Origin: JBKECA01 sp047973435
GTDB lineage: Bacteria; Planctomycetota; Planctomycetia; Planctomycetales; Planctomycetaceae
Direction of reading: 5' to 3'
DNA length: 6,175 nt
Assembly (NCBI GenBank): GCA_047973435.1
Contig: JBKECA010000089.1
Location: forward strand, 1-6,175
Shown: positions 1 to 5,778 of the stretch, piece after piece
Layout of the letters: each line of letters begins with the position of its first letter
How positions within the stretch are numbered: position 1 is the first letter of the stretch
The notes under the pieces: model-generated
Databases searched by the model: none
What the model was told of the DNA's origin: nothing
Seen by the model: the letters and a program-made list of their open reading frames with translations, nothing else
Position numbers and translations under genes: made by a program

Positions 1-32
1 CGCTTCGATTCCGTGGGGAAGGTGGTCTGCAT
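1..32 (-). CDS. Start of an unidentified gene (10 codons, cut by window edge)
   Basis: An ATG at 32-30 opens a reading frame that begins MQTTFPTESK and runs off the left end of the window. It is preceded by a good Shine-Dalgarno sequence (GAGGA, about 5 nt before the ATG), and it starts only 8 bp after the stop codon of the upstream gene. Spacing and ribosome site together suggest it is the next gene of the same minus-strand operon. Ten residues are too few to assign a function. The call rests only on start context, not on homology. Confidence 0.5.
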   Translation of the reverse strand, partial: MQTTFPTESK

Positions 33-40
33 TGGATTCC

Positions 41-511
41 TCAATGTTGGTGTTTTTGGTGGTGGTCGTCGGGACACTCGTCACCCGGATTGATCTCGGA
101 GAGAAACGCTTCGAGCCATGCGGGATCAGCTGCCGCCGACAGCCGGCGGAACTGGTCGAGAGCTTCATCAATGACAGCTTCGGACACGCCGGCGGGATCA
201 GCGTCCAGCTGGGCGTCGCCCGCTTCAATCAGAGCCAGAGCCGCCCGAATCTGCGTTCGAGCTGATTGTGTCTGGTCGCAGGCCGCCCGACTTGCAGCGG
301 CCACAAGAACGCCAGTCAGCAACGGTGAAAGCCGGCGTCTGTCACGAAACGCATGTTCGATCATCAGCAGATCGGAGCGTTTCAGACTCTCCCCCTTCGC
401 CCCCCAGCCAAACTTGAACGGGAAGCGCGCGGTCGCCTGCGCCAGTCTTCGGCGCTCTCGTGTCCGCTTGGCCCGCGAAACTCCGGACCGGTGTCGGATT
501 GTCGGAATCAT
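41..511 (-). CDS. Hypothetical protein, 156 aa, coupled to upstream small gene
   Basis: I do not recognise a family. The ATG at 511-509 has a strong purine-rich ribosome site just upstream (GAGGAAGG, about 4-5 nt before ATG) and overlaps the stop of the preceding gene as ATGA, so translation is probably coupled. The protein has a strongly basic first third (many Arg/Lys between residues 7 and 45), then a helix-rich, Ala/Asp/Glu-rich middle (about 62-140), and an acidic then His-rich C-terminus (DDHHQKHQH). No signal peptide or membrane segment is evident. A basic N-terminal part would suit nucleic-acid or partner binding, but that is a guess. It lies downstream of the replication-type genes in the element operon. 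A 180-aa plus-strand frame over the same bases looks like an antisense shadow. Confidence 0.65.
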   Translation of the reverse strand: MIPTIRHRSGVSRAKRTRERRRLAQATARFPFKFGWGAKGESLKRSDLLMIEHAFRDRRRLSPLLTGVLVAAASRAACDQTQSARTQIRAALALIEAGDAQLDADPAGVSEAVIDEALDQFRRLSAAADPAWLEAFLSEINPGDECPDDHHQKHQH

Positions 512-783
512 TGTGCCTTCCTCTCATCCGGCGACAAGTCCAGTTCGTCCGGCATTGACTGTTCCCGGCACTCGATGCACCGCATCCCCAGCGAACGCAG
601 CAACACCTTCAGCAGCTTCCGCAGCCGGGTAGCCGGTGGCGTGTTGCCGGGCTGGATGTCGATCGTGATGGTGACTTTCGTTTGTCTCTGAGGTGTTCCG
701 GTTTGGCTTACGGTCCAGCGCCGCCAGTCCGTTAGAACTGAACGGTACGGACCGCCCCCTTTAAGGGCGGTCAGTCCGTTCAA
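508..783 (-). CDS. Hypothetical small protein, 91 aa, with CxxC motif
   Basis: I recognise no family. The frame ends with a TGA that overlaps the ATG of the next gene (ATGA), which is the main support for it being real. No ATG exists near the 5' end, and an in-frame TAG lies shortly upstream. The only usual start is therefore TTG at 783-781, which has no clear ribosome site and sits in the centre of a palindrome in the heptamer-repeat cluster. The start is thus uncertain, and the true N-terminus may lie nearer the KVTITIDIQPG segment (residues 36-46). That segment is followed by a basic leucine-rich helix (about 53-65) and a single C69-x-x-C72 motif. One CxxC alone is not a full zinc site unless the protein dimerises. 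It could be a small DNA-binding or accessory protein of the element, but nothing visible fixes the role. Confidence 0.5.
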   Translation of the reverse strand: MNGLTALKGGGPYRSVLTDWRRWTVSQTGTPQRQTKVTITIDIQPGNTPPATRLRKLLKVLLRSLGMRCIECREQSMPDELDLSPDERKAQ

Positions 784-838
784 ACGGACGCGAACGGTCT
801 AACGGTCCGGTCCGTTCAACAGACCGTCAGTCCGTCAG
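721..838. repeat. Iteron-like cluster of AACGGWC heptamers (candidate origin or operator)
   Basis: The heptamer AACGGWC (W = A or T), counted in either orientation, occurs exactly six times: 727-733, 774-780, 783-789, 793-799, 801-807 and 810-816. Near copies are at 741-747, 746-752, 822-828 and 830-836. Two copies form a perfect palindrome (774-780 with 783-789, 2-bp spacer). An 8-bp-stem hairpin (750-757 with 765-772) lies inside the cluster. The cluster starts in the 5' end of the 91-aa gene, crosses the 43-bp gap and overlaps the last codons of the ATPase gene. Dense short repeats beside a replicative ATPase are typical of plasmid or phage origins bound by an initiator. That role is inference; a repressor-binding region is the alternative. 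Confidence 0.5.
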
Positions 839-1948
839 CTTGTACCACTCCGATTCCGTACCGTTCCGAGCCTTCTCGGTGCGGTCCAGCTCCAGATTTC
901 CCGACTCACGAATCATCGCCAGCAACCGCGTCAGACGACCCTTGCCGAAGCCTGTCACGGTATGCAATCGCGGAATGTTCATCGGTCCGTCAGTCCGAAG
1001 GGCCAACATGACTCGTTCGCAGCCCTCACGGTCTTTCTTCGTCTGGCGTTCGTCCCCGGCTGTTCTCCGTCCTTTGAGGGCTGTTGGGTCGGCGTCGCTG
1101 GCGGGGGTCCACAGTGGAAACTCCCACCGCATCACGAACGGCTCCAGCGGCTTCCACGACCGCACGGCACCATCGAAAACGACGTGCCCCTCGTCCTCGT
1201 GCTCGCGCAACACCAGGTGGGCATCGACAGCCCGCGAAAACGCCGACGCCCCACTACCGACGTCGACGACTGACTTGTCAGACTGACTGCCCTTCGATTG
1301 GTGATGCACCACGCCAAACGCCGCCTGCATCGATGTCGCGTAGCCGTCGATCGCGTTGAACACTTGCGCCATCGCCGAGTTGTCGTTTTCGCTCGCACCC
1401 TCCGGGAGCATTCGGTACAGCGCGTCCAACAGCACGAAGCGATAGGTGCGCGGCGGAATGTCCACCAGCAGTTCAGATAACTGATGGATGTTTCGCAGGT
1501 TGCCCCGCAGCGACAGGATATGCAGGTTGTCCTCGTAATCGGCCGGCTGCAGAAACATCGCCTCGGCGACCGTCTCAACGCGCTGGGCAAGATTCGCCGG
1601 GTCCAGCTCGTTATCGATGATAAGCACCGGGCCGCGCTCGCAGCAAAAGCGGTTGAACCAGGGCGAGCCAGTGGCGATGCACAGGCACAGATGCAGCATC
1701 GTCCAGCTTTTTCCCGCCTTGGCCTTGCCGTGCAGGCACAGCGTTTCGCACTCCCGAAGAACGCCCTCAATCAACGGGTCTCGCAACTTGGGATGGGCGG
1801 CCCGGAACGCGCCGAATCTCTGCGGAACCAGCTTGGGCCGGCTCTCCTCTTTGCGGGTCACTTCCAACACGTCCTGCGGCTCACTCACCGACAGGTTCAC
1901 CCGCTGTTGCATCGTCTGCATCGCCCTTGCTCGTGAGTCCAAGATCAT
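827..1948 (-). CDS. RepA/DnaB-type P-loop ATPase (putative replicative helicase)
   Basis: This 373-aa protein carries the hallmarks of a RecA-fold ATPase of the AAA_25/RepA type found in plasmids and phages. Walker A is GKAKAGKS at residues 74-81. After the next strand comes IIDNE with E114, in the place of the catalytic glutamate. Walker B-like FVLLDAL has D175, and a conserved VVHHQSKG (213-220) fits a sensor/loop region. A C-terminal winged-helix-like segment (about 321-354, GPMNIPRLHTVTGFGKGRL) suggests DNA binding. The likely role is ATP-driven unwinding or initiation during replication of the element, in the cytoplasm. The ATG at 1948 has a near-perfect AGGAGGTGG ribosome site and overlaps the stop of the upstream DnaB-N-like gene as ATGA, implying coupled, stoichiometric synthesis. 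A RadA/KaiC-like ATPase role is less likely. No primase domain is visible. Confidence 0.8.
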   Translation of the reverse strand: MILDSRARAMQTMQQRVNLSVSEPQDVLEVTRKEESRPKLVPQRFGAFRAAHPKLRDPLIEGVLRECETLCLHGKAKAGKSWTMLHLCLCIATGSPWFNRFCCERGPVLIIDNELDPANLAQRVETVAEAMFLQPADYEDNLHILSLRGNLRNIHQLSELLVDIPPRTYRFVLLDALYRMLPEGASENDNSAMAQVFNAIDGYATSMQAAFGVVHHQSKGSQSDKSVVDVGSGASAFSRAVDAHLVLREHEDEGHVVFDGAVRSWKPLEPFVMRWEFPLWTPASDADPTALKGRRTAGDERQTKKDREGCERVMLALRTDGPMNIPRLHTVTGFGKGRLTRLLAMIRESGNLELDRTEKARNGTESEWYKLTD

Positions 1949-2457
1949 GCCGCCACCTCCTGCAGTCGGTTCATCACCGCCGCTGTGTCCGCCGCGATGC
2001 GGAGTAGGTCAAGGGCCTCGTCAATCATGCGGCGACGGCTCATGGCGTCGTCTAGGCGGCCGATGTAGTACCCGATGTGCTCGGAATGCCCGCCTGCCAT
2101 GCCGTAGCACTCGGCAATCTCGACGAATGGGTCGGTGCCGGCGATGTCCCAGACGCCCGCAGACGTCACCAGGTCCCCTGCCGCGATGCCGTTGGCCTGT
2201 GCTGCTGGCTCAGCGTGGCGCGGCTCGCTGGTCGCCATCGACAACCACGGGCCGCACCACCGCAACTGGTCGAGCGCCAGCACCAACGCCAACCGACCGG
2301 GATGCATGATGTGATATCCGGGATCGAGCGCGTCCGACGTCGCGCCATGCATCAGGCAGTCGATCAGCGCCCGTTCGGCTTTGTCGTCGCGGGGGATTGC
2401 CAGCGCGTCATGCGATGGTAGAATCACGGTCAGTTCCGATCTGCCCAACCCGCGCAC
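1945..2457 (-). CDS. DnaB N-terminal-domain-like protein (helicase partner)
   Basis: The 170-aa product is short and helical. Its beginning (LPSHDALAIPRDDKAERALIDCLMHG) follows the pattern of the DnaB N-terminal domain, where a Pro-rich start leads into 'AE.AL...L'. The tail (RRMIDEALDLLRIAADTA) resembles the last helix of that domain. It has no ATPase motifs; those are in the next gene, with which it overlaps by ATGA. The simplest reading is a split DnaB: this protein supplies the hexamer-stabilising or primase-contacting collar and the neighbour supplies the motor. The match is by eye and moderate, and an unrelated helical protein is possible. The start is uncertain: GTG at 2457 is the longest option, while GTG at 2427 (giving MILPSHD) has a GGA element upstream and fits the domain edge better. 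Confidence 0.6.
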   Translation of the reverse strand: MRGLGRSELTVILPSHDALAIPRDDKAERALIDCLMHGATSDALDPGYHIMHPGRLALVLALDQLRWCGPWLSMATSEPRHAEPAAQANGIAAGDLVTSAGVWDIAGTDPFVEIAECYGMAGGHSEHIGYYIGRLDDAMSRRRMIDEALDLLRIAADTAAVMNRLQEVAA

Positions 2458-2490
2458 GCTTGCCCAGCCGCGCGGGTTCGGCGTTTGTGG

Positions 2491-2877
2491 CTAAAGAATC
2501 GCCGCCAGCTTGGCGTCGGCATCAGCGGCGGCCTCAGCGAACGACTGCTGGCCAGCGTCGACGCTGGGATCGGCATCGCGGCCCGCCTGTAGGAACGCTT
2601 CGAGGTCAGCCACCAGGACAAAGCGGCGAGCGCCAACAGTCAGTGTCGGCAGCTTGCGTCCCCGGCAGCCGCGCGTGACCCAGCGCCAGACGGTGCTGAC
2701 ATGAGTGTCGAGACGTTTCGCAGCGGCGTTGATCGTCAGCCGCTCAGCATCGAGAAGAGATTCAGCGGGCACTTCGGTCTCCCAGTTGTGACGCAATTGC
2801 GTCGGTGTGCTGGGGGACAATACGCGAAGATTCCGCGTGCGATAGATGCGGTCCGCCAACTGGCGCGCAAGTATCAA
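2491..2877 (-). CDS. Small HTH (excisionase/MerR-like) DNA-binding protein
   Basis: The core LTINAAAKRLDTHVSTVWRWVTRG, followed by a wing-like strand pair (LPTLTVGARRFVLVADLEAFL), is a typical helix-turn-helix of the excisionase/HTH_17 type, at about residues 47-96 of the 128-aa form. Similar small proteins (DUF1580-like) are common in planctomycete mobile elements. Such proteins often act as recombination directionality factors or as regulators; which one applies here is inference. I chose the TTG at 2877 because it begins 4 bp after the upstream stop and has AGGA about 10 nt before it. An alternative TTG at 2964 would give 157 aa but overlap the upstream gene by 83 bp. The C-terminal tail is Ala/Asp-rich and probably disordered. 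Confidence 0.7.
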   Translation of the reverse strand: MILARQLADRIYRTRNLRVLSPSTPTQLRHNWETEVPAESLLDAERLTINAAAKRLDTHVSTVWRWVTRGCRGRKLPTLTVGARRFVLVADLEAFLQAGRDADPSVDAGQQSFAEAAADADAKLAAIL

Positions 2878-2881
2878 TATG

Positions 2882-3790
2882 TCAGTTTCCTGAGCGTTTG
2901 CTGAGAGTTTCGAGCAGCCTTTTTGCCGGCGTTGTGGCTGGCGACTTGGGTAACTGGTTGACAATGTAGCTGAGGATCGCAGTCACGTCGGAAACCGAAT
3001 AGGCGGTCGATGCCCCTCCCCGCTTGCCGGACTTGATTCCCGCCGCCGCTGCGTACCTGCCGATTGTTGCGGCATCAACATCGAGTTCCCGCGCCAAGTC
3101 GTTTCGGGTCATCGAGCCGTCCGCATCGCTCGATTCGCTCATTCCTAGGAGCGACTTCCACGCGACAGTCTCCGCGATAACCTGCCGTGTCGATCCGAAC
3201 AGGAACTCCCAGTCCTCCAGTCCCCAACGCAGAGTTTCGGGGTACCGTCGCATCGCTTCGCGCATCCCGGCGTTCACGCGGACGACGGCATCGTCGGGCT
3301 GTCCGCGCCAGTAAGGCTGGCCTTCATGCCAGTCAGCAGCAGACAGTCTCGCGCCGAACTCGCGAAACAGGCCAGACCTCGCAACCTCGGTCAACGCCGC
3401 CGGATCAGCCTCCGCAGACTGCCGGTGTGCGGCTCGCTTCAGGCTGGGAAGCAGCGATTCAAGAGCGTGACAGACGTTCGGAAGTTCGAGACCGCTGCAC
3501 TGCCCGTCGCGAAACAACGATTCGGGAAGTTGCCCCAGTAACTCCACGAGCTTCCGCAGACTGTCTCGCCCAACGCCGTCGCAGTCTGCGGAACTAATTG
3601 TCGCGGGGATGCTCCGCCGCAGGTGCTCAATGCGGTCCCGCGTGGAGTCGGTCAAGTACCGCTTCTGTTCATCGGAGAATTCGGTGTTCTGTTTGCTGGC
3701 CTGCAGCAGTAGAACCAGCGACTGCAGTTCGTTGACAATGCTTGTCAGGTCGACGCGAACAAGCCCAACACCCTCAATGCGATGCGACAT
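2882..3790 (-). CDS. Unknown protein with C-terminal helix-turn-helix, 302 aa
   Basis: I do not recognise the whole protein. The N-terminal 70 residues are helical and may form a coiled coil. The middle (about 150-215) holds an aromatic stretch with DWHEGQPYWRGQP and LRWGLEDWEFLFG. The C-terminal part, MTRNDLARELDVDAATIGRY and the residues after it (about 227-276), reads as a helix-turn-helix, suggesting binding to element DNA as a regulator or as a recombination or replication accessory factor. The ATG at 3790 is preferred because AGGA followed by GGGAAAG lies just upstream; a longer GTG start at 3832 exists but would run through an inverted repeat. It is the first gene after the integrase and is followed after 4 bp by the small HTH protein. 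Function is inference only. Confidence 0.7.
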   Translation of the reverse strand: MSHRIEGVGLVRVDLTSIVNELQSLVLLLQASKQNTEFSDEQKRYLTDSTRDRIEHLRRSIPATISSADCDGVGRDSLRKLVELLGQLPESLFRDGQCSGLELPNVCHALESLLPSLKRAAHRQSAEADPAALTEVARSGLFREFGARLSAADWHEGQPYWRGQPDDAVVRVNAGMREAMRRYPETLRWGLEDWEFLFGSTRQVIAETVAWKSLLGMSESSDADGSMTRNDLARELDVDAATIGRYAAAAGIKSGKRGGASTAYSVSDVTAILSYIVNQLPKSPATTPAKRLLETLSKRSGN

Positions 3791-3820
3791 CTTTCCCGGT
3801 CCTGTTCGGGAGCGTCCTGA

Positions 3821-3886
3821 AAGAAAAGGCACGCGGGAGGGCCAGCCAGGACAGCCGGCGTTCGGGGATCAGCCTATCCCGCGTGC
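3821..3886 (-). terminator. Inverted repeat with T-rich tail (terminator or attenuator-like)
   Basis: A perfect 10-bp inverted repeat, GCACGCGGGA (3829-3838) and TCCCGCGTGC (3877-3886), with a 38-nt loop, lies between the integrase stop and the ATG at 3790. On the minus strand the second arm is followed at once by CTTTTCTTTC. It could end the integrase transcript or attenuate the downstream operon. The long loop makes it weaker than a standard terminator, so an operator for one of the HTH proteins is an equal alternative. Confidence 0.35.
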
Positions 3887-3905
3887 ATGAATTGTACGCT
3901 CCGGT

Positions 3906-5207
3906 CTAGCCCACTTCCGCCATGATGGCGCGGGCCTTCTCGAAATCCTGTTCGGCGTAGATTTCGGTCGTCGGCAGATTGGCGTGCCCGAGAACCGACT
4001 TCGCCGCTTCGATCCCATACCGCCGCCGCAGGTCCGTCGCCCGTGTGTGGCGAAGCTGGTTCGGACTCCAGACGTGTTCCTTCCGCCATGCCGCCGCCTG
4101 CTGCTGCAGCTCCGCCTTGCGATCCTTGCGGGCCTTCCCCTTCAGCTCTTTCACAGCGGCGTCGATGTTTTGGAGTTCCGCCGGCATTCCGAATACGATC
4201 TCGCAGCCGCGTTGAATGGCGCGGCGGTAGCTGGCCACGTCGTAGGCATCCTGCGGTCGACGTTGGGGCCGCTTCTTCCTTCGATGTCGCTGGCTGGGCT
4301 GCACCGGCGTCTTTCGCTGTCGTCGCTGCTCCGCTCGCCGTTCGGCCTCGGCTTCGGCTGGGGAGAAGCAAGCCGATTCCGCCGGCCGGTTGTCCAGATA
4401 GGGCGACAGGATCATCTGCGCTTTGGGACCGAAGTAGATTCGCCGCTGCTGGCCGTGATGCTCGGTTTTGTGAGACTGCGGAACGTACTCCCAGACGTCA
4501 CCATTGCGATTCAGATCGCAGGGCCGCAGCGTGATGATTTCCCCCGGCCGGCAGCCCGCGAGCACCTGCAGACGGATCAGGTCGCGAACCTGTGGGGAGA
4601 CATGACGCAGCACGGCGTTGACGCTGGCTTCATCCACGGGACGGATGGGGTCCGGCTCGTGGGCCTCGGTTCGCCCCTTCCGCAGACCAGTGACCGCCCG
4701 CAGCGCCTGATACACCGTGGCGGGGACCAACTCGTTCTCGACTCCCCATGCGAACAGCCGACGCATCCGGAGCACACGTCCGTTGATCGTCGATCGAGAC
4801 AATCCCTTTTGGATCAGCGCCTCGCGAACCACCTTCAGCTTCAAGGGGCCGAACTCACCGACGGGAGTCAAACCGTAGTGTTCCCGGAGTGCTCGCATCG
4901 CGTCCCGTATGGCCCCCACTTCGCTGGTGGGCTGGTCATTCTTCCGATAGTAGCGGTCGACGAACTGCAGGTACTGCAGAATCAGCCCGCTGACGGAGAG
5001 CGGAGCTTCCGGCTTCAGCGGACTGCGTTCCGCCGCCGGAATCTTCTCGCGGGCAATCCACTCAGCAACCAGACGGCGATACCGTTCGTTCGCGGAAGCG
5101 GAGCCGAACTTCCCCAGGTAGTGGTCTTTGCCGGCGATCCGAACGCGAGCTTGGCCGGTCGCTTTGTGGTGCACAAGAGCGGGAATGCGGAGACGTTTTC
5201 GTGGCAT
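3906..5207 (-). CDS. int: Tyrosine recombinase / phage-type integrase
   Basis: The 433-aa integrase catalyses site-specific recombination between element and chromosome, most likely at the adjacent tRNA-Pro. Residues 1-55 form an arm-type DNA-binding start (KDHYLGKFGS), about 68-170 the SAM-like core-binding domain, and 190-433 the catalytic domain. Visible active-site residues are R220 (LAGCRPGE), K247 (SHKTEH), R386 (PNQLRHTRAT), H408 (VLGHANLP) and the nucleophile Y417 (EIYAE). The usual His of the HxxR motif is Asn (N383), a variant I associate with planctomycete integrases. About 100 residues (280-380), very rich in Arg/Lys/Gln, are inserted before box II. The ATG at 5207 has only a weak ribosome site. 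Full length and intact motifs suggest it is functional. The 418-aa plus-strand frame over it is a shadow. Confidence 0.95.
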   Translation of the reverse strand: MPRKRLRIPALVHHKATGQARVRIAGKDHYLGKFGSASANERYRRLVAEWIAREKIPAAERSPLKPEAPLSVSGLILQYLQFVDRYYRKNDQPTSEVGAIRDAMRALREHYGLTPVGEFGPLKLKVVREALIQKGLSRSTINGRVLRMRRLFAWGVENELVPATVYQALRAVTGLRKGRTEAHEPDPIRPVDEASVNAVLRHVSPQVRDLIRLQVLAGCRPGEIITLRPCDLNRNGDVWEYVPQSHKTEHHGQQRRIYFGPKAQMILSPYLDNRPAESACFSPAEAEAERRAEQRRQRKTPVQPSQRHRRKKRPQRRPQDAYDVASYRRAIQRGCEIVFGMPAELQNIDAAVKELKGKARKDRKAELQQQAAAWRKEHVWSPNQLRHTRATDLRRRYGIEAAKSVLGHANLPTTEIYAEQDFEKARAIMAEVG

Positions 5208-5328
5208 GAGCGGAACCCTAAAACGAGCGAAAAGGGGTAGTCCTACCCCGTTTCGTGGTACGTTTCAGACCGCTCTGCTGACCGTCAGCAGGTACGCAAG
5301 TGCTGCGTTCGGCTGTGTTTATGTGGAA
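5208..5328. other. Candidate attP arm region between integrase and tRNA
   Basis: This 121-bp gap separates the integrase start from the 3' end of the tRNA. It carries an interrupted palindrome (5228-5255), a second dyad CTGCTGAC/GTCAGCAG around C5283 (5275-5291), and GGTACG as a direct repeat (5257-5262 and 5291-5296). In elements inserted at tRNA 3' ends, the DNA next to the integrase normally includes arm-type sites for integrase and its directionality factor. That use is inference from position; I see no convincing promoter here. Confidence 0.35.
5230..5249 (-). terminator. Rho-independent terminator-like hairpin downstream of tRNA-Pro
   Basis: Read on the minus strand, GGGGTAGGACTACCCC (5249-5234) folds into a six-pair GC-rich stem with a four-base loop, followed directly by TTTT (5233-5230) and soon by a second TTTT. 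Weaker flanking pairing (CGAAA with TTTCG) extends the dyad to 5228-5255. It lies about 80 bp after the tRNA end and 27 bp before the integrase ATG. It would stop tRNA transcription and shield the integrase from read-through. An operator role is possible. Confidence 0.5.
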
Positions 5329-5403
<75 letters not shown>

Positions 5404-5442
5404 TTGCGGAAATTTGACAATTCCTGCCATTTCGCTAAGGCG

Positions 5443-5464
5443 ACTACAGCGCCAACTACAGCGC
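5443..5464. repeat. Short direct repeat ACTACAGCGC x2
   Basis: ACTACAGCGC occurs at 5443-5452 and 5455-5464, a 12-bp period, between the tRNA 5' end and the integrase remnant. Two near-in-phase copies could be a protein-binding site, for instance an arm site of the lost element, or a chance duplication. No other copy was seen in the window. Confidence 0.3.
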
Positions 5465-5490
5465 TTTGTACCTGATCGAAGGGCGGATCG

Positions 5491-5778
5491 ATGCCGAGGA
5501 AGACACGACGTAAGCCGGAAAAGTTTCCATTGACGCTGCATCGTTCGGGCCAGTGGTCGAAATCGTTCACACTTCCGGGCGGCGGCCGCCGAACCGTGTA
5601 CTTTGGTTCAGATCGCGACGCCGCATTGGCGAAGTATGTCGAGGAGCGGGAGTCGTGGCAAGCGGGGATCGATCCGCGGGAATCCGGTGTGTGGCCGAAT
5701 TTTATGGCGGGTTTAAGTCTCAGGAGGGCTGGAGGTTCCAGAAAGTTTCGGTCAGTCGGCTTTGGTGGACGGCTTTGA
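5491..5778 (+). pseudogene. Tyrosine integrase N-terminal fragment, truncated by an IS
   Basis: The ATG at 5491 (AGGGCGGA upstream) begins a protein whose first 71 residues look like the arm-binding start of a planctomycete integrase: FPLTLHRSGQW, then TVYFGSDRDAALAKYVEERE, then SWQAGIDPRESG. This region normally binds arm-type sites. The core-binding and catalytic domains are absent, since the similarity stops near F71 (about 5703). The remaining 24 codons run into the end of the transposase remnant that lies antisense. It is therefore a dead copy. It is not a duplicate of the intact integrase, as the N-termini differ, so it probably marks an earlier element next to the same tRNA. Exact boundaries need an intact homologue. 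Confidence 0.75.

Noticed and set aside
90..632. Plus-strand open frame of 180 codons
   Set aside because: Composition is Ser/Arg/Ala-rich shadow sequence opposite two coupled minus-strand genes that have ribosome sites and ATGA overlap.
750..772. GC-rich hairpin considered as terminator of the helicase gene
   Set aside because: Neither strand has a T-run after the stem. It lies within the heptamer cluster and inside the next gene's frame, so it fits better as part of the repeat structure.
721..838. Repeat cluster considered as a CRISPR array
   Set aside because: Repeats are 7 bp, mixed in orientation and irregularly spaced, with no constant spacers and no cas genes nearby.
1132..1770. Minus-strand alternative frame of 212 codons and plus-strand frames at 1484-1936 and 1617-2309
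   Set aside because: They overlap the ATPase gene, which has Walker motifs and a strong ribosome site. Their Arg/Cys-rich translations are typical of out-of-frame reading.
3984..5240. Long plus-strand open frame of 418 codons
   Set aside because: It lies entirely antisense to the intact integrase, whose catalytic motifs are clear. GC-rich coding DNA commonly leaves such open antisense frames, and the translation shows no family pattern.
1..5328. Second attachment site (copy of the tRNA-Pro 3' end)
   Set aside because: I looked for the T-arm and acceptor sequence on both strands and found no second copy, so the far end of the element is outside the window.
5414..5441. Plus-strand promoter starting with a perfect TTGACA at 5414-5419
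   Set aside because: No acceptable -10 hexamer is found at 16-18 nt spacing (the best is TAAGGC), so I do not call a promoter for the integrase fragment.
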